DNA of 64,000 bases from Clostridium sp. K13 (GTDB lineage Bacteria; Bacillota; Clostridia; Clostridiales; Clostridiaceae), in assembly GCF_019734195.1 (NCBI RefSeq), contig NZ_JAASHM010000016.1:1208-65207 (forward strand), read 5' to 3'. Positions 8,529-19,156 of this stretch are shown piece by piece; the stretch's first letter is position 1, and every line of letters starts with the position of its first letter. The notes under the pieces are model-generated. The model saw nothing but the letters and a program-made list of their open reading frames with translations. It searched no databases and had not been told where the DNA came from. A program made the position numbers and the translations under genes.

Positions 8529-9314
8529 TTAAATAAATTCAAATGGATCTTCTTCAACACTTGATTTTATAAAAATTACATTGTTAAACTTACTCTCTAT
8601 TTGTTTCATAACATTAAAGAATATTATTTGTTCTGATGCAAAATGACCAACATCCAGTATATTCATTCCCATTTCCTTATAGTCAGATGCAAAATGATAT
8701 GTAGTATCTCCAGTTATCACAGTGTCTACTCCTAATCTCATAGCCTTAGCTATGAAATCTTGACCACTTCCATTTATTATAGCAATTTTAGAAACTGTAT
8801 CAGTTCCTTTAACCACTCTTAAGTTGTTTATATTTAGTTTACTTTTAACTTGTTCTATTAAATCTTCTAATTTAATTTCTTCATCTAATTCTACAATTCT
8901 ACCAAGTCCTGCACTAGTTATATTTTTATTCTTTTCTAATAAAGTTGATTCACCAAAACCTAGTACTGAAACTATAGTGTGATTTAATCCATTTTCAACA
9001 GAATCTAAATTAGTATGACTTGAATATAAAGATATATCATTCTTTATAAGTTCTATAATCTTTTTCCCTTGTAATGTATCAGTTGTTATATTACTTGGCT
9101 TTCTAAAAATTAAAGGATGATGTGTTATTATTAAATCTACCTCTTCTTTTTTAGCCTCTTCTATTACTTTTAATGTGCAATCTAAGGCTAATAAAACTTT
9201 ATTAACAATCTTATTTCTGTCACCTACCATTAATCCAACATTATCAAAGTCTTCCTTTAAATAAGTTGGTGCTAAAGATTCCATTTTATTAATTATATCA
9301 TTTACTATTATCAT
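8529..9314 (-). CDS. Nif3-like dinuclear metal centre protein (YqfO family)
   Basis: 261 aa. Metal-binding motifs of the family are visible: ITHHPLIF (about 61-68), SSHTNLD (about 98-104) and, near the C terminus, DVGHFASEQ. These ligate two metal ions in a hexameric ring protein. The molecular function is unsettled; some members are annotated as GTP cyclohydrolase I type 2. The conserved neighbour of trmK and rpoD in Firmicutes, here 9 bases after trmK. Last gene before the terminator. Confidence 0.9.
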   Translation of the reverse strand: MIIVNDIINKMESLAPTYLKEDFDNVGLMVGDRNKIVNKVLLALDCTLKVIEEAKKEEVDLIITHHPLIFRKPSNITTDTLQGKKIIELIKNDISLYSSHTNLDSVENGLNHTIVSVLGFGESTLLEKNKNITSAGLGRIVELDEEIKLEDLIEQVKSKLNINNLRVVKGTDTVSKIAIINGSGQDFIAKAMRLGVDTVITGDTTYHFASDYKEMGMNILDVGHFASEQIIFFNVMKQIESKFNNVIFIKSSVEEDPFEFI

Positions 9315-9323
9315 AAAATCACC

Positions 9324-10016
9324 TTATACATAGTTTAACATAGAACTAATAACATTTATTTTTTCTTTTACTTCTTCTCTTCTTTTATTAGCACTTACTG
9401 TTGCCTCTGTAATAAATCCTAATATTCTGTTATATTCATCTAATTTAAATTGTAGATAATCTTTCATTAAAGGATTTCTACTTCTTAATAATATAGGACT
9501 TATTTCATAGTATATACTATCTAATTCAGTGGCATTTCCTTCAGCACTTCTTACTTTAAATAATTCATAATATATTCCTTCATCAAAACATAAATCTTCT
9601 TTTATAATCTCATAATTATTAGTATACAAATACTCTCTTAAAACTTCTGGATTTTGAGCTGGTACTAAAATTAAATAATCAATAGATTTTACTTTTTCTC
9701 TATCAGCTTCTAAAATATCTCTTATTAAATTTCCACCCATTCCAGCTATAACAACTTCATTTGCTTCATTTATATTAAGAGGTTCAAATCCTCCGCCTAA
9801 TCTAAATTGAAGCTCATCTCCAAACCCTTCTAAAATAGCATTAAGTCTTGCTTTATCTAATGGGTCCTTATTAATATCACATGCAATTGCTTTTTCACAA
9901 ATTTCTCTTTCTAATGCTATTAAAGGAACATATCCATGATCAGTACCTATATCTGCAAGGGTATCAACCTTTTCTAAATTTTCGATTATAAACTCAATTC
10001 TTTTACTAACATCCAT
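9324..10016 (-). CDS. trmK: tRNA (adenine-22-N1)-methyltransferase
   Basis: 230 aa. N-terminal Rossmann domain with the SAM motif DIGTDHGYVPL (about 21-31) and, further on, VIAGMGGNLI, then a C-terminal coiled helical domain (about 165-230). B. subtilis TrmK methylates A22 of many tRNAs using SAM. The location between rpoD and the nif3 homologue is the conserved Firmicute context and supports the name. Confidence 0.92.
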   Translation of the reverse strand: MDVSKRIEFIIENLEKVDTLADIGTDHGYVPLIALEREICEKAIACDINKDPLDKARLNAILEGFGDELQFRLGGGFEPLNINEANEVVIAGMGGNLIRDILEADREKVKSIDYLILVPAQNPEVLREYLYTNNYEIIKEDLCFDEGIYYELFKVRSAEGNATELDSIYYEISPILLRSRNPLMKDYLQFKLDEYNRILGFITEATVSANKRREEVKEKINVISSMLNYV

Positions 10017-10157
10017 TTTAACTACCTCTAATATTATAATTATTTAATCCTTCGCTATAATTTTAATAACAATTATTATTTTTCTATTTATACTTACTTT
10101 ATTAACTTATGTTATTTTATAAAATTTATTTAATTAATATATCCTATCTAATGCAAA

Positions 10158-10183
10158 AATTAGCACCAATATTGGTGCTAATT
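10158..10183 (-). terminator. Intrinsic terminator after rpoD
   Basis: Perfect inverted repeat AATTAGCACCAAT / ATTGGTGCTAATT followed on the minus strand by TTTTTGC, starting 3 bases past the rpoD stop. It separates rpoD from trmK-nif3, at least partly. Confidence 0.85.
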
Positions 10184-10185
10184 CA

Positions 10186-11292
10186 CTAATCTAAGTAATC
10201 TTTTAGTTTCTTGCTTCTAGATGGGTGTCTAAGCTTTCTTAATGCTTTAGCTTCAATTTGTCTAATTCTTTCTCTTGTTACATTAAATTCTTTACCAACT
10301 TCTTCAAGAGTTCTAGCTCTTCCATCATCTAAACCAAATCTTAATCTTAGTACTTTTTCTTCTCTTGGAGTTAGAGTATCTAAGACATTAATTAATTGTT
10401 CTTTTAGCATTGTAAATGCAGCTGCTTCTGCTGGTGCAGGTGCATCATCATCAGGAATGAAATCTCCTAAGTGTGAATCTTCTTCTTCTCCTATAGGTGT
10501 CTCTAAAGAAACAGGCTCTTGAGCTATTTTTTGAATTTCTCTAACCTTTTCTACTGGTAAATCCATAACCTTAGAAATTTCTTCTGGGAATGGATCTCTT
10601 CCTAACTCTTGTAATAATTGTCTTTGTACTCTTATTAATTTATTTATTGTTTCTACCATATGAACAGGTATTCTAATAGTTCTAGCCTGATCAGCTATGG
10701 CTCTTGTAATCGCTTGTCTTATCCACCATGTAGCATAAGTCGAGAATTTAAACCCTTTTCTAAAATCAAACTTTTCTACGGCTTTTATTAATCCAAGATT
10801 TCCTTCTTGAATTAAGTCTAAGAATAACATTCCTCTACCAACATATCTTTTAGCTATACTTACAACAAGTCTAAGGTTTGCTTCAGCAAGCTTCTTCTTA
10901 GCATACTGACTACCTTCTTCAATTTTCTTTGCAAGCTCCATTTCTTCTTCTGAAGATAATAGTGGCACCTTACCTATTTCTTTTAAGTACATTCTTACAG
11001 GGTCATCAATTGCAATCCCCTCTGGTACTGATAAATCTATTTCCTCTTCAACGACGTCAATATCATTAGCAGCTCCTTGAACTTCAATACCCATTGACTC
11101 TAGAACTTCATAAATCTTTTCTATTTGCTCTGGGCTTAAGTCTATGTTTTCTACCTCATCTAATATTTCTTGATATGTTAATACCCCATTCTTTTTACCT
11201 TTGTCTAGTAGGTTCTTAACGATATTCATTCTATTATTTCTATCATTGCTATCCTTAGGCTTATTCTTATTTACTTTTGTTTTTTCTTCCAC
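10186..11292 (-). CDS. rpoD: Primary sigma factor (sigma-70/SigA)
   Basis: 368 aa. Region 1.2 ([16 protein letters not shown]), region 2 with the -10 recognition helix ([19 protein letters not shown]), region 3 and region 4.2 ([20 protein letters not shown]) are all present and in order. A short acidic and lysine-rich N terminus stands in for region 1.1. It directs RNA polymerase to housekeeping promoters with TTGACA/TATAAT boxes, several of which are seen in this window. Lies 32 bases after dnaG in the classical macromolecular synthesis operon. Confidence 0.98.
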   Translation of the reverse strand: MEEKTKVNKNKPKDSNDRNNRMNIVKNLLDKGKKNGVLTYQEILDEVENIDLSPEQIEKIYEVLESMGIEVQGAANDIDVVEEEIDLSVPEGIAIDDPVRMYLKEIGKVPLLSSEEEMELAKKIEEGSQYAKKKLAEANLRLVVSIAKRYVGRGMLFLDLIQEGNLGLIKAVEKFDFRKGFKFSTYATWWIRQAITRAIADQARTIRIPVHMVETINKLIRVQRQLLQELGRDPFPEEISKVMDLPVEKVREIQKIAQEPVSLETPIGEEEDSHLGDFIPDDDAPAPAEAAAFTMLKEQLINVLDTLTPREEKVLRLRFGLDDGRARTLEEVGKEFNVTRERIRQIEAKALRKLRHPSRSKKLKDYLD

Positions 11293-11324
11293 TAGCTGAC
11301 TACCTCCTTTCGTTATCTGACCAA

Positions 11325-13109
11325 CTATAATACTCTCTTACTTTCTTTCAACTTCTTAGTAACACTCGCTAACTCTATGGCTAATTTTATAGATTCTTCA
11401 ATTTTACCTTGGTTTTCAAGCTCTTTTTGCTCTTTTCTTAGTTGATCTATTCTTTGCTTTAATTTATATGATTGTATTTCATTAATAAAATCATTAATTT
11501 GTACTTTCACATCATCAGCAAAAAATATATTCTCATCTCTAATTTTAACCAATTCTCCAATAGTTTTTGCACTACTTAGCTTTGACTCTATAAATGAATC
11601 TATATTATTTATATTTTCCCCTTTAGCTAACATAATAACAGTGAAAATTTCTTTATGTTCTAGCAAAATAAAGTCGTTTTCTGATATTCTTTCCTCTATA
11701 TACTGTAGATACTCACTATTTTCTAGCATAATTTTCAAAATTGCTCTTTCTGCCTTTAAAAATCCAGGCTCTACATATAATTTTGACCCATCTTCTTCCT
11801 TATTATTCCTAAAATTATTTTCTCTATTATCTTTCATCTTACTTTTGAGAATATCATATAAAGTTTGTTCTTTTATACCAGTATTTTCCGATGCCTTTTT
11901 TATATAAACATCTTTTTCCACAGGATCTAAATCCGAAATTATTTCCATAATTCTTTTTGCATATAATATTAAAGATTGACTATTTTTAAAATTAATTCCC
12001 TCTTCTGCCTTTTTTATTCTATAATCAATTAAAGGTTCTGCAGAATTAACTAATTTTAAAAATGCATCTCTTCCATTACTACGTACATATTCGTCTGGAT
12101 CTTTTCCTTGTGGAATACTTAACACTCTAACATCAAACCCAGCTGTTCTTAATATTTCCAGTCCTCTTAATGTAGCCATTTGCCCTGCCATATCTGCATC
12201 ATATGAAATTATAACTTTATCAGCATACCTTTTTAGCAGTCTCGCCTGGTTGATAGTAAGTGCTGTTCCTAATGATGCTACTACATTAGTAATCCCATAT
12301 TGATGTAAAGATATTAAATCCATATATCCTTCAACAATGACAAAATACCTTTCATTCATATTGTGCTTTAAAGCAAAATTTAATCCATATAAATTAGTTC
12401 CCTTTTGGAATACTAAAGTTTCAGGTGAGTTTAAATATTTAGGTTTTGAATCATCTAGTACTCTTCCACCAAATCCAATTACCTTTCCTTGATAATCAAA
12501 TACTGGAAACATAACTCTATTTCTAAACCTATCATATTTTCTTCCTTTTTCTTTATTTACAGAAATAAGTCCAGCTTCTTCTAATAAAACATCATTAATA
12601 CCCTTTTTCCTTAAATAAAACATTAAACTATTCCAACTATCATTAGCAAAGCCTAATCCAAACTTTTTAATTGTTTCTTCTTTAATGCCCCTATTCAAAA
12701 AATATTCTTTTGCATTTTGATTATTCATAAGATTTGAAAAGAAAAATTTTGCTGCCTCAACGTTAACTCTATACAACAACTCTTTTCTCTTTGTTACTTT
12801 ACTTTTTTCTCCATTTCCAATTTCTAAAGGAATATTTGCCCTATTTGCTAAATACTTTACAGCCTCAATAAAAGGTAAATTTTTTTCCTTCATCACAAAT
12901 GAAATAACATTTCCAGCTTCTCCACAACCAAAACATTTATAAATCTGCTTCTCCTGTGAAACTGAAAAAGATGGTGTCTTTTCATTATGAAAAGGGCATA
13001 GTCCTGTGAAGTTTCTTCCTGCCTTCCTTAGCCTAACCCTTTCTGAAATTACATCAACAATATCATTTTGCGATTTTATTTTTTCTAAAATTTCTTCAGA
13101 AATCTGCAA
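11325..13109 (-). CDS. dnaG: DNA primase
   Basis: 594 aa. The N-terminal CHC2 zinc finger has ligands C38, H41, C59 and C62. The TOPRIM core includes [12 protein letters not shown] and the acidic DADMAGQ. The C-terminal helicase-interaction domain is present. It makes the RNA primers for replication. The start is TTG at 13109, not ATG: a good AGGAGG ribosome binding site lies 7 bases upstream, and the finger begins at the expected distance. That RBS and start lie in a tight hairpin (separate entry). Between dgt and rpoD, as in other clostridia. Confidence 0.97.
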   Translation of the reverse strand: MQISEEILEKIKSQNDIVDVISERVRLRKAGRNFTGLCPFHNEKTPSFSVSQEKQIYKCFGCGEAGNVISFVMKEKNLPFIEAVKYLANRANIPLEIGNGEKSKVTKRKELLYRVNVEAAKFFFSNLMNNQNAKEYFLNRGIKEETIKKFGLGFANDSWNSLMFYLRKKGINDVLLEEAGLISVNKEKGRKYDRFRNRVMFPVFDYQGKVIGFGGRVLDDSKPKYLNSPETLVFQKGTNLYGLNFALKHNMNERYFVIVEGYMDLISLHQYGITNVVASLGTALTINQARLLKRYADKVIISYDADMAGQMATLRGLEILRTAGFDVRVLSIPQGKDPDEYVRSNGRDAFLKLVNSAEPLIDYRIKKAEEGINFKNSQSLILYAKRIMEIISDLDPVEKDVYIKKASENTGIKEQTLYDILKSKMKDNRENNFRNNKEEDGSKLYVEPGFLKAERAILKIMLENSEYLQYIEERISENDFILLEHKEIFTVIMLAKGENINNIDSFIESKLSSAKTIGELVKIRDENIFFADDVKVQINDFINEIQSYKLKQRIDQLRKEQKELENQGKIEESIKLAIELASVTKKLKESKRVL

Positions 13110-13123
13110 GGAGATCCCTCCTT
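13108..13123 (-). promoter_or_regulatory. Hairpin masking the dnaG ribosome binding site and TTG start
   Basis: On the minus strand AAGGAG, the loop GGAT and CTCCTT form a perfect 6-bp stem. The left arm is the Shine-Dalgarno sequence. The right arm ends in the first two bases of the TTG start codon. Such a hairpin would reduce translation initiation. This is read directly from sequence; the effect is inferred. Confidence 0.6.
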
Positions 13124-13335
13124 ACTATAATAATATTTATTCATTCTATACAATTCGACATATTATTATAAATTCCTTCTTGATTTTTAAATTAAATTTA
13201 TTTTAGTATGTCATTCTTATTAGATTTCTATTTTAATTCTACCCTAATATTACTTATTCTATTTCTATTCTTAAAATCCTTTTTATTCTACAAAATTTAT
13301 TGTTCCCAAATTTTTTGTATTATACAACTTTTTTA

Positions 13336-14364
13336 CTAATAAATTACAAACTTTGGCACATAAATTTTATTAAATGTTGAAATACAATAATCATCTGTCA
13401 TTCCAGCTATATAATCTGCAACTCCTCTTTTTAATCCCTCTTCCTTAACTATTATCTGATATAGCTCTGGTAGTTGTTCACTATTTTTATAATAATACTC
13501 TATTACATGAGTTAAAATAAATTTAGCCTTATCTCTTTCCTCTTTTAGTACATTACCTAAATATATATTAGAAAACATATATCTTCTTAACTCTATCATA
13601 GCTTCTTTAACTTCATCACTTTGTTTTATATCATAAATACCATTTGCTAAATTTTTTTGTGTTTCATTTACCATATCTGTAACCAAAACTTGAATTCTTT
13701 GAGAATGATTATTTCCTAAAACTTTAATAGCCTCTTTAGGTAAATCTTCTTCCCTTAAAAGTCCTGCTCTAATCGAATCATCAATATCATGATTTAAATA
13801 TGCTATCTTATCACTATATTTAACTATTCTACCTTCTAATGTTTTTGCAATATTATCTTTGTTTCCTAATCCGCTATGATTCAATATTCCATCAATTACT
13901 TCTTTAGTTAAATTTAATCCTTTTCCATTTTTCTCTAATCTCTCAACAATTCTCACACTTTGTTCATTATGCCTAAATCCATTATCTAAAAAACTATCAA
14001 GTACTTCTTCTCCATTATGTGCAAATGCTACATGTCCTAAATCATGTCCTAAAGCTATTGCTTCTATTAGCATATCATTTAATCCTATCCCTGCACCAAT
14101 AGTCCTTGCTATTTGCGCTACTTCTAGAGTGTGAGTTAGTCTAGTTCTATAATGATCTCCGAAAGTGCGTATGTATACTTGAGTTTTATGTTTAAGTCTT
14201 CTGAAAGATTTACAATGAATTATTCTATCTCTATCAACCATAAAACAAGTTCTAATATCATCATCTTTCTCATTTATTAATCTTCCACTACTTTTATTAC
14301 TATGAATAGCCTGTGGAATTAATGTCAAGTCTTCATTTTTTTCTATTCTCTCCCTTATATTCAC
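13336..14364 (-). CDS. dgt: dGTPase-like HD-domain triphosphohydrolase
   Basis: 342 aa. HD-domain ligands are visible: the [15 protein letters not shown] segment (His), the [14 protein letters not shown] motif (HD) and a later aspartate in [15 protein letters not shown]. Family members hydrolyse dNTPs to the deoxynucleoside and triphosphate; this shorter branch is usually called dGTPase-like. Located upstream of dnaG with 226 bases between them, an arrangement common in clostridia. Substrate preference cannot be read from sequence. Confidence 0.88.
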   Translation of the reverse strand: MNIRERIEKNEDLTLIPQAIHSNKSSGRLINEKDDDIRTCFMVDRDRIIHCKSFRRLKHKTQVYIRTFGDHYRTRLTHTLEVAQIARTIGAGIGLNDMLIEAIALGHDLGHVAFAHNGEEVLDSFLDNGFRHNEQSVRIVERLEKNGKGLNLTKEVIDGILNHSGLGNKDNIAKTLEGRIVKYSDKIAYLNHDIDDSIRAGLLREEDLPKEAIKVLGNNHSQRIQVLVTDMVNETQKNLANGIYDIKQSDEVKEAMIELRRYMFSNIYLGNVLKEERDKAKFILTHVIEYYYKNSEQLPELYQIIVKEEGLKRGVADYIAGMTDDYCISTFNKIYVPKFVIY

Positions 14365-14525
14365 TTATCTCACCTCCAAATAATTTATTCTATATTTTTC
14401 TCAAAAAACCTCTATTTTATAGCCTATAAATAAATTATTATATACCAATTCCTTTCTATGATATGTATATTTATATATTTTTCATAATATTATTATAATA
14501 AGAAATTTATACAAGGAGTTTTACA

Positions 14526-15572
14526 ATGAGTAACGATAATAAGGTTATAGATATTGATAATATAAAAACTAATATATTACCTAAGTTTTTTTTACAGAAT
14601 GCTGATATTACTATGGTAAAGTTTAAAGATACCGAAAAACAAAGGGCTGTTTTTAAAGTAACTTCAGATAATAAAAATTACTGTTTAAAAAAAGTTTATT
14701 ATGATGAAGGAAATCTACTTTTCGTTTACTCTGCAATGGAGTGGCTATATAGAAATAATATACTTCTCCCTAAATTATTACCTTCTATAGATAACAATAG
14801 ATTTATATACTATGACGATATGTTATTTATATTAACACCTTGGGTTGAAGGTGAAAAATGCAATTTTGATTCACTTATTGACATACGACTGTCAATAAAA
14901 ACTCTAGCTAAATTACATAAATGTTCTAAAAACTTTAAACCAATCTTAGGAAGTACAAATAGAACTGGATTAGATGATTATTATTTATCTATAAATAAAC
15001 ATTTTAACGATATTCTTGAAACTGCAAATTTAGCTTCAACTTATAAAGATAAATTTTCAAGGCTATATTTAGATAACTTAGATAATAATTTATCCCTAGC
15101 TAAACTTTCTCTAGAAATAGCTTCTTCAATAGACAATACTAACTTAAATGTATCTTTATGTCATGGCGACTACGTAAATAAAAATATACTCATAAACAAT
15201 GACGATGTTTGGATAATTGATTTCGATAAATGCAAAATAGACTATTGTGCTCATGACTTAGCTTATTTTTTAAGAAGATTATTAAAAAGATCAACTACCA
15301 ATTGGAATCCTGCACTAACTATTGATATAATTAATACTTATAACAAATTTAATAATTTAACTCAATCTGATTTAAAATATATTTTAGCCTATTTAGCATT
15401 TCCACAAAAATTTTGGAAAATATCTAGAGATTACTATAAAAATATAAATAAATGCAATAAAAACGCATTTATCTCCTTATTTACTAAAGGTCTTGATAGG
15501 TCTGCTGATCAACTTGATTATATTAATAATATGATTGAAATCTTTGAACATTACTATAATGTTAAGTTTTAA
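14526..15572 (+). CDS. CotS-family spore coat kinase-like protein
   Basis: 348 aa. Aminoglycoside-phosphotransferase/CotS fold: an N-lobe lysine in NYCLKKVYYDEG, the catalytic loop LCHGDYVNKNIL and the metal-binding WIIDFDKCKIDY followed by HDLAYFLRRLL. In Bacillus and clostridia such proteins (CotS, YsxE, CotI) are spore-coat components, some probably phosphorylating coat proteins. Transcribed alone on the plus strand, against its neighbours, from an AAGGAG ribosome binding site. The family is sure; sporulation role inferred. Confidence 0.8.
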   Translation: MSNDNKVIDIDNIKTNILPKFFLQNADITMVKFKDTEKQRAVFKVTSDNKNYCLKKVYYDEGNLLFVYSAMEWLYRNNILLPKLLPSIDNNRFIYYDDMLFILTPWVEGEKCNFDSLIDIRLSIKTLAKLHKCSKNFKPILGSTNRTGLDDYYLSINKHFNDILETANLASTYKDKFSRLYLDNLDNNLSLAKLSLEIASSIDNTNLNVSLCHGDYVNKNILINNDDVWIIDFDKCKIDYCAHDLAYFLRRLLKRSTTNWNPALTIDIINTYNKFNNLTQSDLKYILAYLAFPQKFWKISRDYYKNINKCNKNAFISLFTKGLDRSADQLDYINNMIEIFEHYYNVKF

Positions 15573-15574
15573 AT

Positions 15575-15605
15575 AAAAAAAGAACGCTTTCGCGTTCCTT
15601 TTTTT
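15575..15605. terminator. Bidirectional terminator between cotS-like and ppdK
   Basis: Stem AAAAAAAGAACGC / GCGTTCcTTTTTTT with a TTTC loop. A-run and T-run on either side make it usable by both convergent genes. Confidence 0.92.
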
Positions 15606-15616
15606 ATTTATTTATA

Positions 15617-18247
15617 CTATCTTGGATTTTTTACTTGTGCTTGAGCTGCTGCAAGTCTTGCAACTGGTACTCTAAATGGTGAACAAGATACATAGTTTAA
15701 TCCAACATTATGACAGAATTCAACTGATGATGGATCTCCTCCATGTTCTCCACATATACCAAGCTTAATATTTGGCCTTGTAGCTCTACCCTTTTCTGCT
15801 GCAATCTTAACTAATTGACCTACACCTTTTTGGTCTAATTTAGCAAATGGATCTTGTTCATATATCTTTCTTTCATAATAATCTGACAAGAACTTAGCAG
15901 CATCATCTCTTGAGAATCCAAATGTCATTTGAGTTAAATCATTAGTTCCAAATGAGAAGAATTCTGCTTCTTTAGCTATTTCATCAGCTGTTATTGCTGC
16001 TCTAGGAATTTCAATCATTGTACCAACATGGTAGTTTAATTTAACTCCTTTTTCATTCATAACTTCTTCAGCTGTTCTAACAACTATATCTTTAACAAAT
16101 TTTAATTCCTTAATTTCACCAACTAATGGAATCATAATTTCTGGAATAATATCATATCCCTTAGCAGTTTTAACTTCTATTGCAGCTTCAATTACTGCTC
16201 TAGTTTGCATTTCAGCAATTTCTGGATAAGAAACCGCTAATCTACATCCTCTATGACCCATCATTGGGTTAAATTCATGTAAGCTTTCAACTGTAGATTT
16301 AAGCTCCTCAAAAGTTAATCCCATTGTATTAGCAAGTTCTGCTATCTCATCATCAGTATGAGGTAAGAACTCATGTAGTGGTGGATCTAAGAATCTTATT
16401 GTAGCTGGCATTCCTTGAAGTGCTTCATAAATTCCAATAAAATCTTTTCTTTGCATTGGAAGTAATTTTTCAAGTGCAGCTCTTCTTTCCTCTTCATTTT
16501 TAGCTACTATCATTTCTCTAACAGCCATTATTCTATCTTCTTCAAAGAACATATGCTCTGTTCTACAAAGTCCTATACCTTCTGCTCCAAACTCAACTGC
16601 TTGCTTTGTATCCCTTGGATTATCAGCATTAGTTCTAACATTAAGCTTTCTAATTTCATCTGCCCATCCCATAAATGTTGCAAAATGTCCAGAAATTTCT
16701 GGAGTAACTGTCTTAATAGCTTCTCCATATACATTACCTGTAGAACCATCTATTGAAATATAATCTTCAGCAGTATAAACTTTTCCATTAGCTTCTAAAG
16801 TCTTATCTTCTTCATTAACTTTTAAATCTCCACACCCAGCTACACAACAAGTACCCATACCTCTTGCTACAACTGCAGCATGTGAAGTCATACCTCCTCT
16901 AACTGTTAGGATACCTTCAGCAGCTATCATACCTTCAATATCTTCTGGTGAAGTTTCAAGTCTAACTAATACAACTTTTTCGCCCTTTTCTGCTCTTTCT
17001 TTAGCTTCCTCTGCAGTAAATGCTACTTTACCACATGCGGCTCCTGGAGATGCTGGAAGTCCCTTTGCAATAACATTTGCACTCTTCATTTCACTAACAT
17101 CAAATGTTGGGTGTAATAAAGAATCTAATTGTTTAGGTTCAACCTTAAGAATCGCTTCTTCCTTAGTTAACATTCCTTCTTCAACTAAATCAACAGCTAT
17201 TTTCAATGCTGCTTGAGCTGTTCTCTTACCATTTCTAGTTTGTAAGAAGTATAGCTTACCTTCTTCAATAGTAAACTCCATATCTTGCATATCTCTATAA
17301 TGATTTTCAAGTGTATGAACAATGTCCATAAATTGCTTATATATAGCTGGATTTTGTTCTTCTAACTTAGATATTGGAAGTGGTGTTCTAATACCTGCAA
17401 CAACATCTTCCCCTTGAGCATTCATTAAGTATTCTCCGTAAATTTCCTTTTCTCCAGTTGCAGCATTTCTTGAGAATGCAACACCTGTTCCTGAAGTTTC
17501 TCCCTTATTACCAAATACCATTTGTTGAACATTAACAGCAGTTCCCCATTCACCTGGAATATCATTTAATCTTCTATAAACTATAGCTCTTGGATTATCC
17601 CATGATCTAAATACCGCTGTAATAGATTCAGTTAATTGTACTGTTGGATTTTGTGGGAATTCTTCACCTTTTTCTTTCTTGTATAATTCCTTATACTTTA
17701 CAACTAGATTTTTTAAGTCATTTTCATCTAAGTCTGTGTCAAATTTAACCCCTTTTGCTTCTTTTGCTTCATCTATTAAATTTTCAAATAATCTCTTTTC
17801 GATTCCCATAACAACATCAGAGAACATTTGAATAAATCTTCTATATGAATCATAAGCAAATCTTGGATTACCTGTTGCTGATGCAACAGCTTCTACTGCA
17901 ACATCATTTAAACCAAGATTTAATATTGTATCCATCATACCTGGCATTGATACTCTTGCACCAGATCTTACTGAAACTAATAATGGATTTGTGTTGCTTC
18001 CAAATTCTTTTCCTGTTATTCTTTCTAATTCTTTGATATTCGCATGGATTTCTTCTACAACTTCGCTAGTTATTTTTCTTCCGTCCTCGTAATATTTATT
18101 ACAAGCCTCAGTTGTAACAATAAATCCTTGCGGAACTGGGATCCCTATTCTAGTCATTTCTGCTAAATTTGCCCCTTTACCTCCAAGAAGGTTTCTCATT
18201 GAACCATCACCTTCACTAAAAAGGTAAACATACTTTTTCTTCTCCAT
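15617..18247 (-). CDS. ppdK: Pyruvate, phosphate dikinase
   Basis: 876 aa from the ATG at 18247, the family's usual size. An upstream in-frame TTG at 18271 is rejected because the GGAGG ribosome binding site lies between it and the ATG. It interconverts pyruvate, ATP and Pi with PEP, AMP and PPi. Domains: N-terminal ATP-grasp (KGANLAEMTRIGIPVPQGF near the start), the swivelling phosphohistidine domain (GGMTSHAAVVARGMGTCC) and the C-terminal PEP/pyruvate barrel (GICGEHGGDPSSVEF). Preceded by a CcpN-like regulator. The kinase/phosphorylase PpsR that often controls this enzyme is not adjacent. Confidence 0.97.
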   Translation of the reverse strand: MEKKKYVYLFSEGDGSMRNLLGGKGANLAEMTRIGIPVPQGFIVTTEACNKYYEDGRKITSEVVEEIHANIKELERITGKEFGSNTNPLLVSVRSGARVSMPGMMDTILNLGLNDVAVEAVASATGNPRFAYDSYRRFIQMFSDVVMGIEKRLFENLIDEAKEAKGVKFDTDLDENDLKNLVVKYKELYKKEKGEEFPQNPTVQLTESITAVFRSWDNPRAIVYRRLNDIPGEWGTAVNVQQMVFGNKGETSGTGVAFSRNAATGEKEIYGEYLMNAQGEDVVAGIRTPLPISKLEEQNPAIYKQFMDIVHTLENHYRDMQDMEFTIEEGKLYFLQTRNGKRTAQAALKIAVDLVEEGMLTKEEAILKVEPKQLDSLLHPTFDVSEMKSANVIAKGLPASPGAACGKVAFTAEEAKERAEKGEKVVLVRLETSPEDIEGMIAAEGILTVRGGMTSHAAVVARGMGTCCVAGCGDLKVNEEDKTLEANGKVYTAEDYISIDGSTGNVYGEAIKTVTPEISGHFATFMGWADEIRKLNVRTNADNPRDTKQAVEFGAEGIGLCRTEHMFFEEDRIMAVREMIVAKNEEERRAALEKLLPMQRKDFIGIYEALQGMPATIRFLDPPLHEFLPHTDDEIAELANTMGLTFEELKSTVESLHEFNPMMGHRGCRLAVSYPEIAEMQTRAVIEAAIEVKTAKGYDIIPEIMIPLVGEIKELKFVKDIVVRTAEEVMNEKGVKLNYHVGTMIEIPRAAITADEIAKEAEFFSFGTNDLTQMTFGFSRDDAAKFLSDYYERKIYEQDPFAKLDQKGVGQLVKIAAEKGRATRPNIKLGICGEHGGDPSSVEFCHNVGLNYVSCSPFRVPVARLAAAQAQVKNPR

Positions 18248-18292
18248 CTCAATACTCCTCCGTTCATACAATAAATATATACTAACAAGGTC

Positions 18293-18332
18293 TTACCTTG
18301 TAGTTACCCTAGTTACCCTTAAAATTACCCTT
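18293..18332 (-). promoter_or_regulatory. Four phased AGGGTAA-like direct repeats upstream of ppdK
   Basis: On the minus strand the motif (A)AGG(G)TAA occurs four times. On the plus strand its complement TTACC(C)T begins at 18293, 18304, 18313 and 18325. The spacings of 11, 9 and 12 bases keep the copies near one face of the helix. The block fills the gap between the CcpN-like stop codon, which it overlaps, and the ppdK start. It looks like a protein-binding array; the binding protein is unknown. Confidence 0.5.
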
Positions 18333-18969
18333 AATTTGCTTCTCCAAGATTAACAAATAATTTTGTTATGTTAGTCTTAGAAATTTTACCAACTATTTTT
18401 AAATTAACTTTTCCATTGTCTGATTCGCAGGATTTTTCTACTATTGGTATACTATCAATTTCATGTTCAATTATTTTTTTAGCTAATGAATAAGCACTCT
18501 CTTCAGGATATCCATAAATTATATTAGGCATTCTTGTCATGATAATCCCTACTGGAACCTTATGTATATCTGTTCCACCGATTGCTATCTTAAGAAAATC
18601 CTTTCTTGAAGCTGCTCCAACTAAAGTTCCATTATTTTCAATAAACAATGTTCCTACATCATGTAAGAATAAATGAACAATTGCATCATATACAGTAGTA
18701 GCATCGTTAACGGTTACAGGCTTTGACATTATATCTCCAACCTTTATTTTAGATAAATTTTCTAATATTTCACCGTCAATCTTTTTCCCTAAATACACAT
18801 AACCTACTTTAGGTCTAGCATCTAAAGTACCAGTCATTGTAAGTATTGCTAAGTCTGCTCGTAAAGCAGCTCTTGTAACTCCTAGCTTTTCAGCTATAGC
18901 TTCACTTGTAACAGGCTGCCCCTCTTTAACTATCTCAATTATTGCCTCTTGTCTTTTTGTAAACTTCAA
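18331..18969 (-). CDS. CcpN-like transcriptional regulator (HTH plus two CBS domains)
   Basis: 212 aa. Residues 1-60 form a winged HTH (TSEAIAEKLGVTRAALRADL). Two CBS modules follow (about 75-130 and 140-205), which usually sense adenine nucleotides. B. subtilis CcpN represses gluconeogenic genes and responds to ATP/ADP. Here the gene sits directly upstream of ppdK, a pyruvate-PEP enzyme, so it is the likely regulator of ppdK. The domain call is firm; the target is inferred from adjacency. Confidence 0.85.
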   Translation of the reverse strand: MKFTKRQEAIIEIVKEGQPVTSEAIAEKLGVTRAALRADLAILTMTGTLDARPKVGYVYLGKKIDGEILENLSKIKVGDIMSKPVTVNDATTVYDAIVHLFLHDVGTLFIENNGTLVGAASRKDFLKIAIGGTDIHKVPVGIIMTRMPNIIYGYPEESAYSLAKKIIEHEIDSIPIVEKSCESDNGKVNLKIVGKISKTNITKLFVNLGEAN

Positions 18970-19156
18970 TGCTACCCCTCTTTTCGACTATTTAAGGAAT
19001 ATTCAGACAATTAAGAATGTTTTTTATTTACAGTATAATTATAACATTTTCTCATTTTTTGACTATGCTTAATTTTCTGAAAAATCACTCATTTTAGCTG
19101 AATATTCCAAATATTTTTAAATTTTCTAGACTATATCCTTGTTTTTCTCTGTTTTT

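Noticed and set aside
18248-18271. Upstream TTG start for ppdK
   Set aside because: The GGAGG ribosome binding site lies between it and the ATG at 18247; the shorter form has the normal family N terminus.
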